Program-made: the position numbers and the translations under genes
In this document: piece after piece, positions 1 to 11,335 of the stretch
How the letters are laid out: each line of letters starts with the position of its first letter
Numbering within the stretch: position 1 is the stretch's first letter
The notes under the pieces: model-generated
Told to the model about the DNA's origin: nothing
The model's database searches: none
Seen by the model: only the letters and a program-made list of their open reading frames with translations
Source: Ctenosaura bakeri
Taxonomy: Eukaryota > Chordata > Lepidosauria > Squamata > Iguanidae
Length of the DNA: 64,000 nucleotides
Direction of reading: 5' to 3'
NCBI GenBank assembly: GCA_948474755.1
Contig: CAOLHI010000653.1
Location: forward strand, 496,001-560,000

Positions 1-2295
1 CTGGGGAACATATGAAGTGAATCAATCTTCTGTGGTCATTGATATTAATGACTATTAAGTGCCCTGCAACCCACCCATCCCCACAACCCTATACTTTGGA
101 AACAAAGACAGGAGGAATCATCTGGAAACGGAAGCCTGCAAAGTTTGCCAGTGAGATGGTTGAGCAAAAAGGATGGTTAAGCTGAGATGAGAAAGAGGAT
201 GGAGGCTGCCACTTACCCCTTGTTCTGATTCCAGCAGCTCTGTTTTGACTCTGACTGCAGGCATCCCATCAAGCATTAACATTCTGTTTTCCAATGTGTT
301 AATATCCTTAAAGACAACAAGAAAGAAAAAAAACAAGAGTGAGCTTTGGGAAAAACTATGAAGTAACTAGGAATACAAACCAGTTTAATACTTTCTGATG
401 CCTATAAGAAAGCTGAACAAGTCATCCATTAATATCACGAAAATAAACTAGAATATATTCGTGAAATATCAAGATCACTATTTTTTAAGGACACTTAAAA
501 TGACGCACAGATTTTCTTAAGAGTTATACAATCGGAGTGTTGAGTATGGCATGAGTCCTCAAGAAAGTGAAGAATGTGCTACTGGGCATCAAATTCAGCA
601 TCTCAAAATTTATTTTACTCTTTCTAAATGCAAGTTCTCAGCTATCATGATTGCAAAGTGCCTTAAAAGATGTTTAATGTCTGCTGTTATCTGAGAAGCC
701 CCCAATTACAGCAATGTATGTCTTCTTGTTAGGGATAAAGCTCCACTGCCTTGCAGATACAGCTCTATGGAATAAATAATACAAATTGATTTATATTTGA
801 ATAATTTACACTAGGAGAAAAACCCAGCTTTCTTAGTGTAGAACTTGGATTGCTTGCATGCATATTTTTGATTCTATACATACACACACATACAGACACA
901 CACTTGAGTATGACTTACAGTATACATAATAAATAGTATATCTCATGGAGGCAAACCCATCTTTAAATAGAGGAATCCAGATCCTTTTCTTTCAGTTATC
1001 TACTTGATGAACCACTGAGTTCTAGAACAATGGTGGGGGGAGAGTGGACTGAAATATGATCAGGAGGGTTCAACAGATACCAAAACATGATGGAAGGAAA
1101 GTGACTCTAGACTTAGGCTTCTTCCCAGAAGAGAGTGTTTGCTTATCAGGCCTGAATTTCACATCGACGGGTGACACCCAGCATCAGTGGTTTGGCTGTT
1201 AGCCTAGGGTGGAGCAGCAAAAAAGGAGCCAACTCAACCCTCCTTTCAACCACACTCAAAGCCTTTAGCAGAATGAAGTCTGTCTCTTTCCTGAACTCTA
1301 AACAGCCAAGACCGATATTTACTGCAAGACCAGGGTGGTGCTGCCATAAAACACCCCTTAGTCAAGGCCTGCCTGATGTAACCCTCCCAATCCTTGATCA
1401 GACATCCATTCTTGACTCCCAGGTGCTTGACATCATCCTTCTTTTTGCCATTACAGGGAAGCAGCCAAAATGGGAGAGGTTGATGGAGCCCTGATAGGCT
1501 GCTTCATGCAGCCAATGTGTCATGTTCAGCTTGGTAGGTCACCAGCTGTGCAGGCTTGCCTTAGGCTGCTTAGGCTGTAAAGGAAGAAAGATGAGCATTA
1601 TTTCACATCCCTGAGGAGGTTTTGCCCGAATGGAGAAAGAGAATGCCTCCCACAGAAAGCAAAGCAGGAAGGATGGCAAACGAATGGGAGACAAAGAACC
1701 GTTCTCAAAACCCGGCAGGTTTAATGAACTGTCAGAATCTGATTAGAGGCTAATGTCCCTTTTAGTGCTTTGCACCAATTTACAGCTGATATACTTTAAC
1801 CATTTCCCCCCACTGACTGCAACAATGAACTCATTAAATTTTTTTAAGCAAGTTTAACCAGAGCCTTTGACAGTTTTCTGAAGTAATAAATCACTAGAGC
1901 CCAACTAGTTCATGTGCCATTTAACACATTTACATTTCAGTGCTATTTCTGTGACTTTCTCCCCAGCCCACACTCTTCTCATCCCAAAGCATATTTCTTT
2001 AAAGAGAATCCCTATCTCCCCCCTTCAGTAACAAGAGAGGGGAATGCGATGGATACATCAGATCTGGACTGGAATTTATTCAAATCTTTCCTTTCCTATT
2101 CTTTTGAAATCCTCTATGGTGGGTAGTCAGGAGCTTAATAAGTTTATGGCAATAAACCTTTTGCTGGGGAGTCACAAGTCATACAGACCTAGCGACTAAA
2201 GCTTTATGGACAGGCTGTTGAGACTTTCTTCCATTTTTTGTCAGTATCCAGCAGGATATAAGAACATGAAATAGGGCATTAATTAGATCATCCTT
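1..2295. other. Mostly unique AT-rich noncoding DNA
   Basis: I see no gene here. The short open frames have no recognisable domain and no coding character. The stretch near 1720-1900 is AT-rich with several TAAT/ATTA-type motifs and looks more like conserved noncoding DNA than decayed repeat, but that is an impression only. A short CA-rich run lies near 880-905. Around 2250-2270 there is a weak match to the phrase found at some CR1-like 3' ends. Confidence 0.5.
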
Positions 2296-2402
2296 CACAA
2301 ACCTAGTGGCTGTTCTGGACTACAATGCCCATCAGCCCCAATAACTTGGCCTATTATCAGGTGAATTTAGTCCGAAACATAGGGAGGCTAAAAGTTGGGG
2401 AA
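2296..2402. repeat. Palindromic squamate repeat of the 'actacaatgcccatcagcccc' type
   Basis: The phrase 'ctggactacaatgcccatca' and a closing 'aggctaaaagttgggg' are typical of a short palindromic interspersed repeat that is abundant in reptile genomes. Related copies lie near 6.9, 15.4, 33.05, 38.6 and 52.1 kb of this window. I cannot assign it firmly to a transposon superfamily. The copy is degraded and I see no clear target duplication. Confidence 0.5.
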
Positions 2403-3060
2403 CTATTTGTTGCTGTGTGAGGTTTTGATTAGTTATTTGATTCACACTGATTTTTACTCACAGTATCAATAAAAGTGTGATGTTGGTAAACATAGTATAG
2501 AATGTGGTCTACCTCTTTCACCTTTCTATCTGCCCTTAGCTCCTTAAATATACTATTTTCCTGGGAGGAATAAAAAAAAATGAATGAGGAAAGAAGTGAA
2601 TAAATCAGTGATGCCTAATGCTTTGGATAAAAGGTCATCAAAGTTACTTGGGTTCTCTGCCCCAAAAAGTGATTAAAGTGGAAGAATTGAGCTGTCCACC
2701 GTGCAAAGACAAAACAACAGTGTTGTACTTTCAGGGATTTCCTTTGAAGCTGAAAATTCAGCAATGCTTCCTGTTGTGGCTCCATATTGTCTAGATACTG
2801 AGTCAGATTGACTCTTCAATTTCTTGGAAGAGACTTAAACATCACCTCTGCTAGAATACATTCTGGCCTCTTACAAAGGTGTTTGAGAAACCAAGAGTGT
2901 AGGTTTTTTACAGCCACAGAATGTGTGTTGGAAGAGAATAAATCATTTTGAGATACTGGTAGGTCTGGTGGCTAACAAGAGACCAGCTGAGGAGGATATA
3001 CATACAGGAAGAAGAAATCATTAAGCAGAGAATAGGGATTCAACAATGCCCCTGAAAACT
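2403..3060. other. Noncoding, nothing recognised
   Basis: AT-rich sequence without a coding frame, RNA gene or repeat that I can name. Confidence 0.4.
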
Positions 3061-3061
3061 T

Positions 3062-3175
3062 GCTTTTGCAGTTTGGGTGTACTTCTTGACCGAGCCCTTA
3101 ACTTGGGTGCCGCATCATGGTACCCCATCTAATGGCACAGAGTGCATTTGCACAGCTAAGGCGAGTGTTCCAATG
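3062..3175 (+). mobile_element. Possible small L2/CR1-clade LINE ORF2 scrap
   Basis: On the plus strand a short piece reads LGVLLDRALNLGA and, after a frame change, QSAFAQLRRV. This spacing matches the thumb region that follows the reverse transcriptase core in L2/CR1-clade LINEs; the intact-looking LINE at 40.5-40.8 kb reads LGVLLDSQLQM in the equivalent place. The piece is about 110 bp, frameshifted, and has no visible ends. It is a weak call made by eye from one motif. Confidence 0.35.
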
Positions 3176-4859
3176 TGTTAGAACTAAGTAGTAAATGAAA
3201 AAGTAACAAGTCACTGAGAAAGTTATACATACCCTTCAAAAACTAAAGTGAAAAACTGCAATTTTTTAAAAAGTAAACAATATAGTTTTCCAGACCTCTA
3301 TGCAGAAGACTGGTAGGCAGACAATTTAACATCACCATGGAAATAAGTTTCAGATCAAACATTTACAATTATATCCTATGGTTCCTGGCCAGAGTAATAC
3401 TGATCAAGATTCCAACTATGAAAACAGAATGTACTAGAATAGAGTATTTAAGAATTGTGAAAAGGATAGCAAGAAAATGAAGCAACTGTGATCAAAACCA
3501 GTAAGGAATACCTGAAAGAAAAGTTGCTGGCTGTAAATGTCTTCTTTTGGAAAACCAACTATTTTAAGAAGCTGTATTTTTAAAACTAACAAGTATGCTA
3601 TAAAAATAGATCAAGCCACTTATGAGGAAAAGAAAATATCCCCAAGTGTATTCAGATTTTTCTGTAAGAGTGCCTTTGATAAATTCTAGAGGCACTATTA
3701 ATGAATTGCTCCCTGCTGAATTTCTAAACCCTCATTAGTATATCAGAGGACAGAATACCTGAAGATCTGACAAAGCGCTGTGATCTCACCAACATGTAGG
3801 ATAACTTCACATAATTCAAAGCAGTAATGAAAATGACACTAACAGATGTGCACAGTGGTCAGTTTTACACCAACATACTTTGGAAATCAACATACAATGA
3901 ACATATGAAAATTTCCTCTATTACAGGGGTGGAGACAGCAGGCCCTGGGAATGAATTCAACAATCTTACCTTCCCAGTCCTCAAAAGGTATCCCAAAGCC
4001 ACAGCCCTCATCTTCATGATATCTGCATTTGATAGCTTCCCAGTTTGACCCCCCACTAAATATGAATGTTCAAAAGGCCTCCGCTAAGACTTAGTTACTG
4101 GCTATAAGAAGTTTAAACCAAAATTTGGTTGTATATTTGGTCTCACCCTGCTACCTTTGGCCCTCTTCCCACTAGATTGTGAGAATTTATCTGAAACTTA
4201 ATTCAGCCCTTGGCCTGAAAGAGCTTCCTCATTCTTGCTGCATTGAATCACATTTTTGGTCTATCAAGCCATGTTTTGTCTGTTTATTCTAACTGACTGA
4301 GGTGTTGTTTTTTTCAAAAGGACACAAGATGACTCTGCAGGGTTAGATCAAAAGTTTATCCTGTCCAGCATTCTGTTCTTGCAGTAGCCAAACAAATGTC
4401 TCTAGGAAGCCCACAAGCAGTGTACAAAGGCAGATCACACCCTTTCAGTTGTGTTTCCTAGCTAATAACATACAGGCTTCCTCCATTTATCTGACAGATT
4501 AGGGACTGGAGCACTGTCAGAAAATGGAATTGGTTGAAAAGTGGAACCCATGTACAGACAGTAGGGAACATGAAGAACTTAAGGAGGCTCACTTGAGACT
4601 GATCCTCCATGTGCTGCTTGTGAAGTCTGTCGGCCAGCTTAACATGTTTTCCTCCCAACTCAGCTTGCTTTGCAAGCAGCGTGTGTGCGCGACAGTTCCA
4701 CATGAGCCTCTGCAGGCAAGAACTGATGAAAGAGCAGAACCCCCATTGAATTAATGAAACTTATCCTTAATTTGGAAGCATCAAAAGAGTGAGCTGTCAG
4801 ATAATGAGAGGTCAAAAAGTGGGGGCTTCCTGTACTGGAACACATTACCCCTCATACTG
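3176..4859. other. Noncoding, nothing recognised
   Basis: AT-rich sequence. The open frames near 3.83-4.06 and 4.46-4.84 kb occur on both strands at once, are short and carry no motif, so I treat them as chance. Confidence 0.4.
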
Positions 4860-5132
4860 AAGATAATACAATCATCATGGTTAGTAGCAATTATTAGCCC
4901 TATCCTCCATGAATTTTTCTCACCTCCTTTTAAAGCTGTTCAAGTTGGTGGCTATCACTATGTCTTGTGTTAGCAGATTCCATAGTTTAATTACACATTT
5001 TATGAAGAGGTACTTCTTTTTATCTGTTCTGTATCCCTCACCATTGTGCTATGCTGGATGACCCTGGGTTCTGATATTAGAAGCGAGATTCCTTATCCCT
5101 TCTCTCCAGGTCATGTATAATTTCATATCCAT

Positions 5133-5144
5133 CTATCACTTCCT
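5133..5144. repeat. Target site duplication of the Sauria SINE, left copy
   Basis: The 12 bases ctatcacttcct precede the SINE, and ctatcacctcct (5587-5598) follows it with one mismatch. This is expected from LINE-driven retrotransposition and fixes the SINE ends. Confidence 0.75.
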
Positions 5145-5586
5145 AAGCCAGTGTGATGCAGTGGTTTGAATGCTGGACTTGGGGCCCTTCCATACTACAC
5201 TGTTATAGTGCTATTACTCCACTTTCAACATCCTGTGGAATTGTGGGGTTTGTAGTTTATTGAGGACAAAGAGCTCTCTGGCTGAGAATTCTAAACCCCC
5301 CTCCCTAAACTGCAAACCCCAGGATTCCACAGGACATAGAAAGTGGAATAATAGCATAATAACAGAGTAGTGTGGAAAGGCCCTAGGACTCCTAGAGACC
5401 AGAGTTCAATCCCTGTTTGGCCACTGACCCCTATCAAGTGATCTTGGGAAAGTCACACCCTCCCAGTCTCCAAAGGAAGGCAATGTTAAACCCCCTCTGA
5501 ACAATTCTTGCCAATAAAAATCGATGATGAGTTTTCTTAAGGTCACCAGAAATCAGAAATGACTTGAAGGCAGGCAACAACATTAA
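5145..5586 (+). mobile_element. Sauria-type SINE carrying a MITE insertion
   Basis: The left part (5145-5182) has the tRNA-like head 'agccagtgtgatgcagtggt'. The SINE resumes at about 5384 with 'gagaccagagttcaatccc', which resembles an RNA polymerase III B box. It ends with a BovB-like tail, 'aaatcagaaatgacttgaag' then a CAA-rich end. Without the roughly 200-bp insert it would be about 240 bp, normal for the family. It sits inside a CR1 relic and has a 12-bp target duplication with one mismatch. Confidence 0.85.
5183..5383. mobile_element. Palindromic MITE inserted in the SINE
   Basis: The two halves are inverted repeats: the left begins ggcccttccatactacac and the right ends gtagtgtggaaaggccc. 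The arms include 'ctattactccactttc' and its complement. A shorter, nearly perfectly palindromic relative is at 17559-17712. The termini and small size fit a nonautonomous DNA transposon, possibly PIF/Harbinger, but I cannot settle the superfamily. The target duplication is ambiguous, 3-5 bp around ct(t/a)gg. Confidence 0.7.
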
Positions 5587-5699
5587 CTATCACCTCCTCT
5601 CTTACCTGCCTTTTCTCTTTGTTAAAAAGCCCAAAGGTTTTAGACAAAGGTTTTTCCTCAGCCACAGATACTTTGTAAGTGGAGACGTTGGTGGGCTGA

Positions 5700-6914
5700 A
5701 CTTGTAACCTCCTCCATGTGCTCCATCATCACTGCCCTAGAGTCCCTATCTCTACAAAGTGGCCCATAATACTCTTTGCTTTTGCTGAGGCTTGCTGTGA
5801 TATTTCTAGTTTATGTTTCATATGTATTGGGTGGGAGAAAGTTGAATATACAGATACATGATATCCTCCTCATGGACTGAAAACATTTGCTGTCACTTCA
5901 TGTGTGTATTGACCGGTGATGACCTTCTTATTGGTGACTTACTTTACAGCACTGTAAGGAATACAACCCAAGGCTTTTAGAGCTTTGAGCAATTTCTCCT
6001 GATTCCCATTACTTTGCTGCAGGTAATCATGGGCTGTGCTCATTTCCCATAAAGTACAGGAGAGAGACACAGTTCAGCTACTGCATACACACTTCAATAA
6101 ATCCAGCACCATTCTGAATTATAGCAAAGAACAGCCATTCTACCCGCTGTTCCATGACAGGAATAATAAATCACCAGCTATTAAGAAAAGATTTTGCAAC
6201 TTTGACTTCCATCATTTATCTTTTCAGCTATTCATTTCAAAAATGTTGAATAAATTCAATCCGGTGAGTGGTTACTTATTTCACAGCAACATATGTCTCA
6301 TTTTAAATGTAATTCAAATTGTGATGTTCAGGGCAAATGTTAACGCTCTAGCTCCTCTCAAATGGGACCAGGATTGTGTGGTCTCTTCCTCCAGAATGTG
6401 CCTTCTCTTTAGCATGACCCCTCCCCAACCAACTGCATCTGCCACTAGCCTTAACCATAGTTAGGGTTGACACTGGCACCAATTATAACCCTGATTCTTT
6501 TACAAGTGCATTTATTTCATTCTTTTTTGAAGCCCACCTGGCTGCTGTAGAAAAAATAAATAAAAGCAAACAATGATCACATAAAATTATTTAAAAATCC
6601 ACTAAAACATTTAAAGTATATAAAATCAACTTTAAAAGTCAAATCAGAAAGAGGGTTTTTTTTTTGAGTCCTTCCAGAAAGATTGATGCTCATTTATGGG
6701 TGGCTGCAACATTCTCCAAGGCATTTGCCACAGTTACATTTAGTTCATTAACAATCAGAGACATGGAGGGGGAGGTTCCCAGGAATAATTTCTTGTGATC
6801 TCAAATGAAGTGAACAGGAAAGCACAACAGAACTTAATGAATCACACAAATCCATAAATCAAGTGAACTTGTCCATCTTTTTTCTTTTCTTTAACTAACA
6901 TTAATAACTTATGT
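5700..6914. other. Noncoding; possible conserved noncoding block at about 6000-6350
   Basis: An open frame of 142 codons covers 6036-6464 on the plus strand, but its composition is that of AT-rich noncoding DNA and it holds no domain I recognise. The block is free of recognised repeats and contains several TAAT-type motifs, as many developmental enhancers do. Around 6500-6600 there is text resembling a LINE or SINE 3' tail. Conservation cannot be judged from one sequence. Confidence 0.35.
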
Positions 6915-7045
6915 CAGAGGTGGGAAACCTGGCAGCCTTCAAATGTTTTGTAATATCTGTAAATCTCTGATCATTGACATTATCATGACTGATGGAAGTT
7001 GTAATTTAAAATATCTGGAGAACACTAGGTTGCAAACTGCTGATA
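6915..7045. repeat. Palindromic squamate repeat, second copy
   Basis: It begins 'cagaggtgggaaacctggca', passes through inverted arms with 'aatgttttgtaatatctg' and 'gatggaagttgtaattta', and ends 'ggttgcaaactgctg'. The arms are complementary, as in related short palindromic repeats elsewhere in this window. It is moderately degraded and I see no target duplication. Confidence 0.5.
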
Positions 7046-7337
7046 CATGTCATATTGTACTACACTTTTGTACCAGACAAAACACCCACTGGATTGGATC
7101 AAAACTCATCTTTCTCGACATATTGTCTCCAAGAATGGACAGTCAGACATCTCTGGCCTGTCACAAACAAGATTCAGTGGTAACAACTGTTTGTCACCAG
7201 TACCTGATCTTCAGTAGTATACTGCCATTTAATAGTAGTCTCCCATAGCCATCTAACCCTTCAATAGGTGTGAGCTAGCAGTTCTTCTAAACTTCTCCAA
7301 ATTAATTATTAATTATAATATGCACTTCTTATACCTA

Positions 7338-7800
7338 GAACCAGAGCTTGGAAAACTGTTTTTTAAAAATTAGTTATAGTTACACCCTGATCCCCTGCTC
7401 TCCCATTCTCAGAAGTAACTATATTTGTTAACTTTTAGTTACTGAAAAAATAAACAAACAAATATTTAAGTAGTAGAGTAGTAAAACAAGGTGCCAATCG
7501 GGGTATAAAAACACTTTCCTCCCATCCATCTTGTTATCACCTCAACACCTACAACGGAGTACAGAAAGTGCCACAAAGCACAGCATAAGCCTGCACTTGA
7601 ACCATGTGATAGCCCTTCTTCACCTTTTAATCACATCCCGCAAGACTGTAAAAGTAACTAAAAGATACAGTTACCCTCTAGACAGAGAAATCATTCCTCA
7701 TTAGTTTATAATGGGGACGTAAATTAGTGATAAAGCATTAATTGTTCTTTGAAACTAGTTACTTCAAAACTCTCACTACAACACAGGAACCATAAATCAC
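7338..7800. repeat. Possible decayed hAT-like repeat
   Basis: The left phrase 'accagagcttggaaaactgt' and repeated 'aagtaact/agttactt' phrases further right recall a reptile nonautonomous DNA repeat that starts and ends with 'cagagcttgg'. The right end is not clear and no target duplication is visible. Confidence 0.25.
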
Positions 7801-9380
7801 TATTTCAGGCTCTTCCTGTTCAAGTGATTGTACTGATCCCTCGGTCACTTTTCATTCCTCCGAAAGTTCTGTGCACATTAACAAATTAAACCAAAGTGAT
7901 GATCTCTTTTACAGGAGTCAGCTCATGACATCTCATGCTCCGTTTCCCAAAATTACACACACATTGCTCTGCTATCTTTGCTATTTGTTGCAATCATGTT
8001 ATTAAAACAACATACTGGTTATACACACTGAAGTGGAATAAACTTGCTGTTGTGCAGCTTGGAACATCTATATCTCATCCATTATGCAAATCTCCAAAGA
8101 GCAGCTAAGCAGCAGTGAAATTAATGCAGTCAATAAGATTAGCCACCCATCTAAGTTAATTTTCACTTGAGAAAAACAAAAGCAGTCTTTCTATTTTCTA
8201 ATTTGGAAGAAACTATTGCTTAATGCTTCTACTCTGTTGCACTCTACTAGCCCTAAACATTTTCACCAGGAAAAGCTTTTGATCCCAGATGAATCCTATA
8301 GCTATCTGCCTTCATTGACATAGAGTGGCACCCATAAACCAAACACTAGGTTAAATCTTATGGTAAGCTACCAAGGATGCCCATCAAAGGAGAGACTCTT
8401 GACTTTTCCTTCCCACTGCAGCCACCTGTGCTCCTATAAAAAGCTTTCCAGAAAGTTGGAAGGAGAGTCTCTTGGAACAATACAGCATGGGAAGGTGCTG
8501 TGGAGGAGAGGGAGAAACAGAAAAATGCTCTTCCATGAACTTTCTCAAATTATAAGCCAAGACTGATTTGGAATGATTCTCTCCTTCCCCATGCATACTC
8601 TGCTGAGCCCCCCACTCCAAGAAAGCTTTACGTTTGGGAGGGGGCTCTCACTAAATGATGAAGGAAGAATATCGTACAGTGCAAGTACTGCCCTGCATGC
8701 ATAGCAGTTCATGTGATCTTTTGTGGATATTTGGAAGATTTTGGGGCATCCTGGGGATGAGAAATGCAGGAAACTTACTTTCTATGAGCTTCTTTAAGCC
8801 AGTATGTTTATAAGTTTCCATATGCTTGTTGCTCATTATGTGACAATTCCTGAAATCACTACAAAATCACTAGTATGGTTGTCATAACATCACAGGGTCC
8901 CTTTTAGTAAAAAGGCAAGATTTTCTCTGAGATGGCAGGTTATATATGCTTCATGCTATCTCTCTTGGCTCTGCAGGTGCAGTCTTCTCCTGTTTGAAGA
9001 AAATTTCCTTGTGATTTGGTACCTGTAAGCCAAGTTTTAACTAGGGAAAGGTCATTCTGTCATAGACTTTTCAGCCCCATAAAGTGAACTTGGCTCTGTC
9101 ATCTATGTATAGCACAGCATCTATTCATATTATTGTTCTCTCTATTTTCAATGCAGGTTTTCCTTTGCTTGTGCAAATATAATCAAAACTGCTATACACT
9201 TACACAAGAGGGAGGTACTAGAAAATGCCAGACACCACCTAGGTTGACAGAACTACAAGCATGGTAAGAAAAAAACAACAAAGCAGGCAGTAGCAGCAGT
9301 AACAACAATCCAAATCAACACAGAAAACTGAAAGGAACAGAAAACCCTCAAAAGGAAGTAGGAGAGGGAGTGAAATGACA
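7801..9380. other. Noncoding; possible conserved noncoding block at about 8080-8180
   Basis: No gene or clear repeat. The 8080-8180 portion is free of repeats and rich in ATTA/TAAT-type sites, a composition often seen in homeodomain-bound enhancers; this is inference. The overlapping open frames at 8360-8620 lie on both strands and look like chance. Confidence 0.35.
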
Positions 9381-9598
9381 TACAGTGGACCATCTGTGGG
9401 AGTTCCATTCTAGGACCATCCTCAAATGGGAAAAAATGCAAATCCTCATGTCTCATATCATTAAATGGCAGCAATACACACGTGGATGCTTCAGCACATC
9501 TATGCGCATGTCACCGCCATTTTAGGTACAGGACAAAATGTTCCCCGATTACTTAAATTCTCAGATCTGGAGATTGCTTATATGGAGGGCCAATTGTA
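9381..9598. mobile_element. Tigger-like (Tc1/mariner superfamily) MITE
   Basis: The element starts tacagtggaccatctgtggg and ends gagggccaattgta, imperfect inverted repeats flanked by TA. The termini resemble Tigger-derived MITEs ('cagttggccctcc...'). It is about 218 bp, noncoding and diverged. Related pieces lie at 19.8, 38.5 and 56.5-57.0 kb. Confidence 0.65.
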
Positions 9599-11261
9599 GT
9601 TAGAAAAGGAGGAAGACACACATAATTATAAAAAATGGGTAGAGAAAACCCTCTCCTTGTCTGGATATATTACCTAGTTCCCACTGAGAACCTAATTTTA
9701 AAAGTCCCCAGGGATCGATACAACCTATCCATACAAATCACTGACAGAATCCAAGATTTTAATTAATCTGAGAGCAGCTACAATGAGTAGCATACTGTTA
9801 GTGACATAGATGCACATTGCTGCTGCTGCTGCTGCTTAGTTTTGGGAAGGGAAAGTGGATACAATTCCGATGAGGAAGATGTGGCAGCTCTGGGCTAACC
9901 AGAGTAGAAAAAGGAGTGTACACCATCTGTAAGCATGCCCTCATTTCTTCCTCCCTACCCCAGCTGAGAGGAGATACTTCTTCCTCATCTGAACTGCTTC
10001 TCCCTTCCCTCCTCATTGGTAAGCAGCAACAGCAGAGGCTCCTCCCGGGGTTTGACAGCTGGTGGGGTGGGAGGAAAAACTTTACAAGTGGAGTTTTATG
10101 TTCTGCCTGCTTAATGTAGGATCGTGGCCAATGTGTCTTCCCCTAGCTACTCAACCTATCCCTTAAAGGCAAGGACAGAATGAGGACAGAACATGTTTAG
10201 CATGATGTTATTAACTCCATCCAGTGATGGAGGCAGAGGAACAATAACAGTAAATTGAGTGGCTGAGACCCTGAACAGAAGAATTCTTTACTGAAACGTC
10301 TTTGTCTTTTCCTTCTTTCCCATATCAAATTCCCAACATTCTGAGTGTGACCAAGGAATAAAATTGTTGGGAATTAGATAAGGACACAAAAAGAAAGATG
10401 GATCAGTCTTTTAACACATTGCTTCTTTTTATGCCCTTCATCAAAAATAGAACTTAACTTTTCAGCTGTCACTAACCTGTATATCAGGCTCTTGGTCAAG
10501 GTATATCCACAATACTTACCAAAGAAAGCCAAAGTTTTTGCCTCCATCACCAAACAAATTGCAGAAAATGAAGTTGTTCGCTACCTAAAATAGTATGTAT
10601 TATTGTAACAGAGGGCAGCTCTATTTGCTTACTAAAGGGCCATGGTTCTACTACGGAAAAATCAAATAAATCATGGTAATCTGAACACTGTTTATTCTAC
10701 AGTTTACACCATCCAACTGTGTCTCAAATTATCCATTATAAACACACCATGGTGTTAATAAAGCACATTAAACTTATTTATATACTTCTTTAGCAGGTAC
10801 AAAGAAATAAAGTGATGCCAACCAACAAATACCTAAGCTATGGATGCTTCCAGATGGACAACCCTTCCCTTGTAAGCTACAAGCAGAATCACAGTTGATA
10901 TCAGATATGTCCTGCCCACATCTGCCAAGATGCCAGTGTTGATTAGAAGTACCATAGGGCTTGCTGGTGGTTCACTTTGGGAAAATGACTGGGAAGTCAC
11001 TAGTCCCTATCCATCTTCCATCCATTCCTTAACATTGCTTACTTTCAGCTGCATCACGTTCATGAAGACCAGCCTCTGGGCCAGTTGTTGTCTGCAACCA
11101 CAGCCACCTACTGGAAACTAAAACCAAGTAAGGATGATTCTGTAGCTAAAAGGCTGTGTGAATGGTGTGGGAAGATGCAAACTCTGTTGACAAAGGCTGT
11201 CTCTATTAATAAAAGATCATTTGAAATATAAACCATAAATACTATGAGCATCTACCTAATG
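9599..11261. other. Noncoding, nothing firm
   Basis: A short GCT run lies at about 9821-9836. The complementary open frames at 9798-10119 lie on opposite strands and have no domain. The rest is AT-rich unique sequence. Confidence 0.4.
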
Positions 11262-11335
11262 AATAAGTGAACTAGACTAGATGATCTTTAGGCACCATCC
11301 AGGTCTGCAATATTCTGTCAATTAGAAATCTTACA
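11262..11335 (+). mobile_element. CR1 LINE 3' end fragment
   Basis: The plus strand carries 'gactagatgatctttaggca' followed by 'tctgcaatattctgt', matching the CR1 3' terminus, where a tract like 'actagatgacct' precedes the short ATTCTATG-type tail. Only about 70 bp remain, as is usual for heavily 5'-truncated CR1 copies. Confidence 0.55.

Larger units (their letters stand above)
4860..5700 (-). mobile_element. CR1-type LINE 3' relic, interrupted by a SINE
   Basis: Read on the minus strand, the segment matches the region just before the CR1/L3 3' end. On the plus strand the typical wording 'tcatgtataatttcatatcc' followed by 'atctatcac' is seen at about 5111-5139. The SINE at 5145-5586 splits it, and CR1-like text appears to resume after the second copy of the target duplication at 5587-5598. 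The relic is old and has no open frame. The right boundary is uncertain. Confidence 0.6.

Noticed and set aside
6036..6464. 142-codon plus frame as a gene
   Set aside because: Composition is that of AT-rich noncoding DNA, no motif is recognised, and there is no sign of splice sites or of a partner exon.
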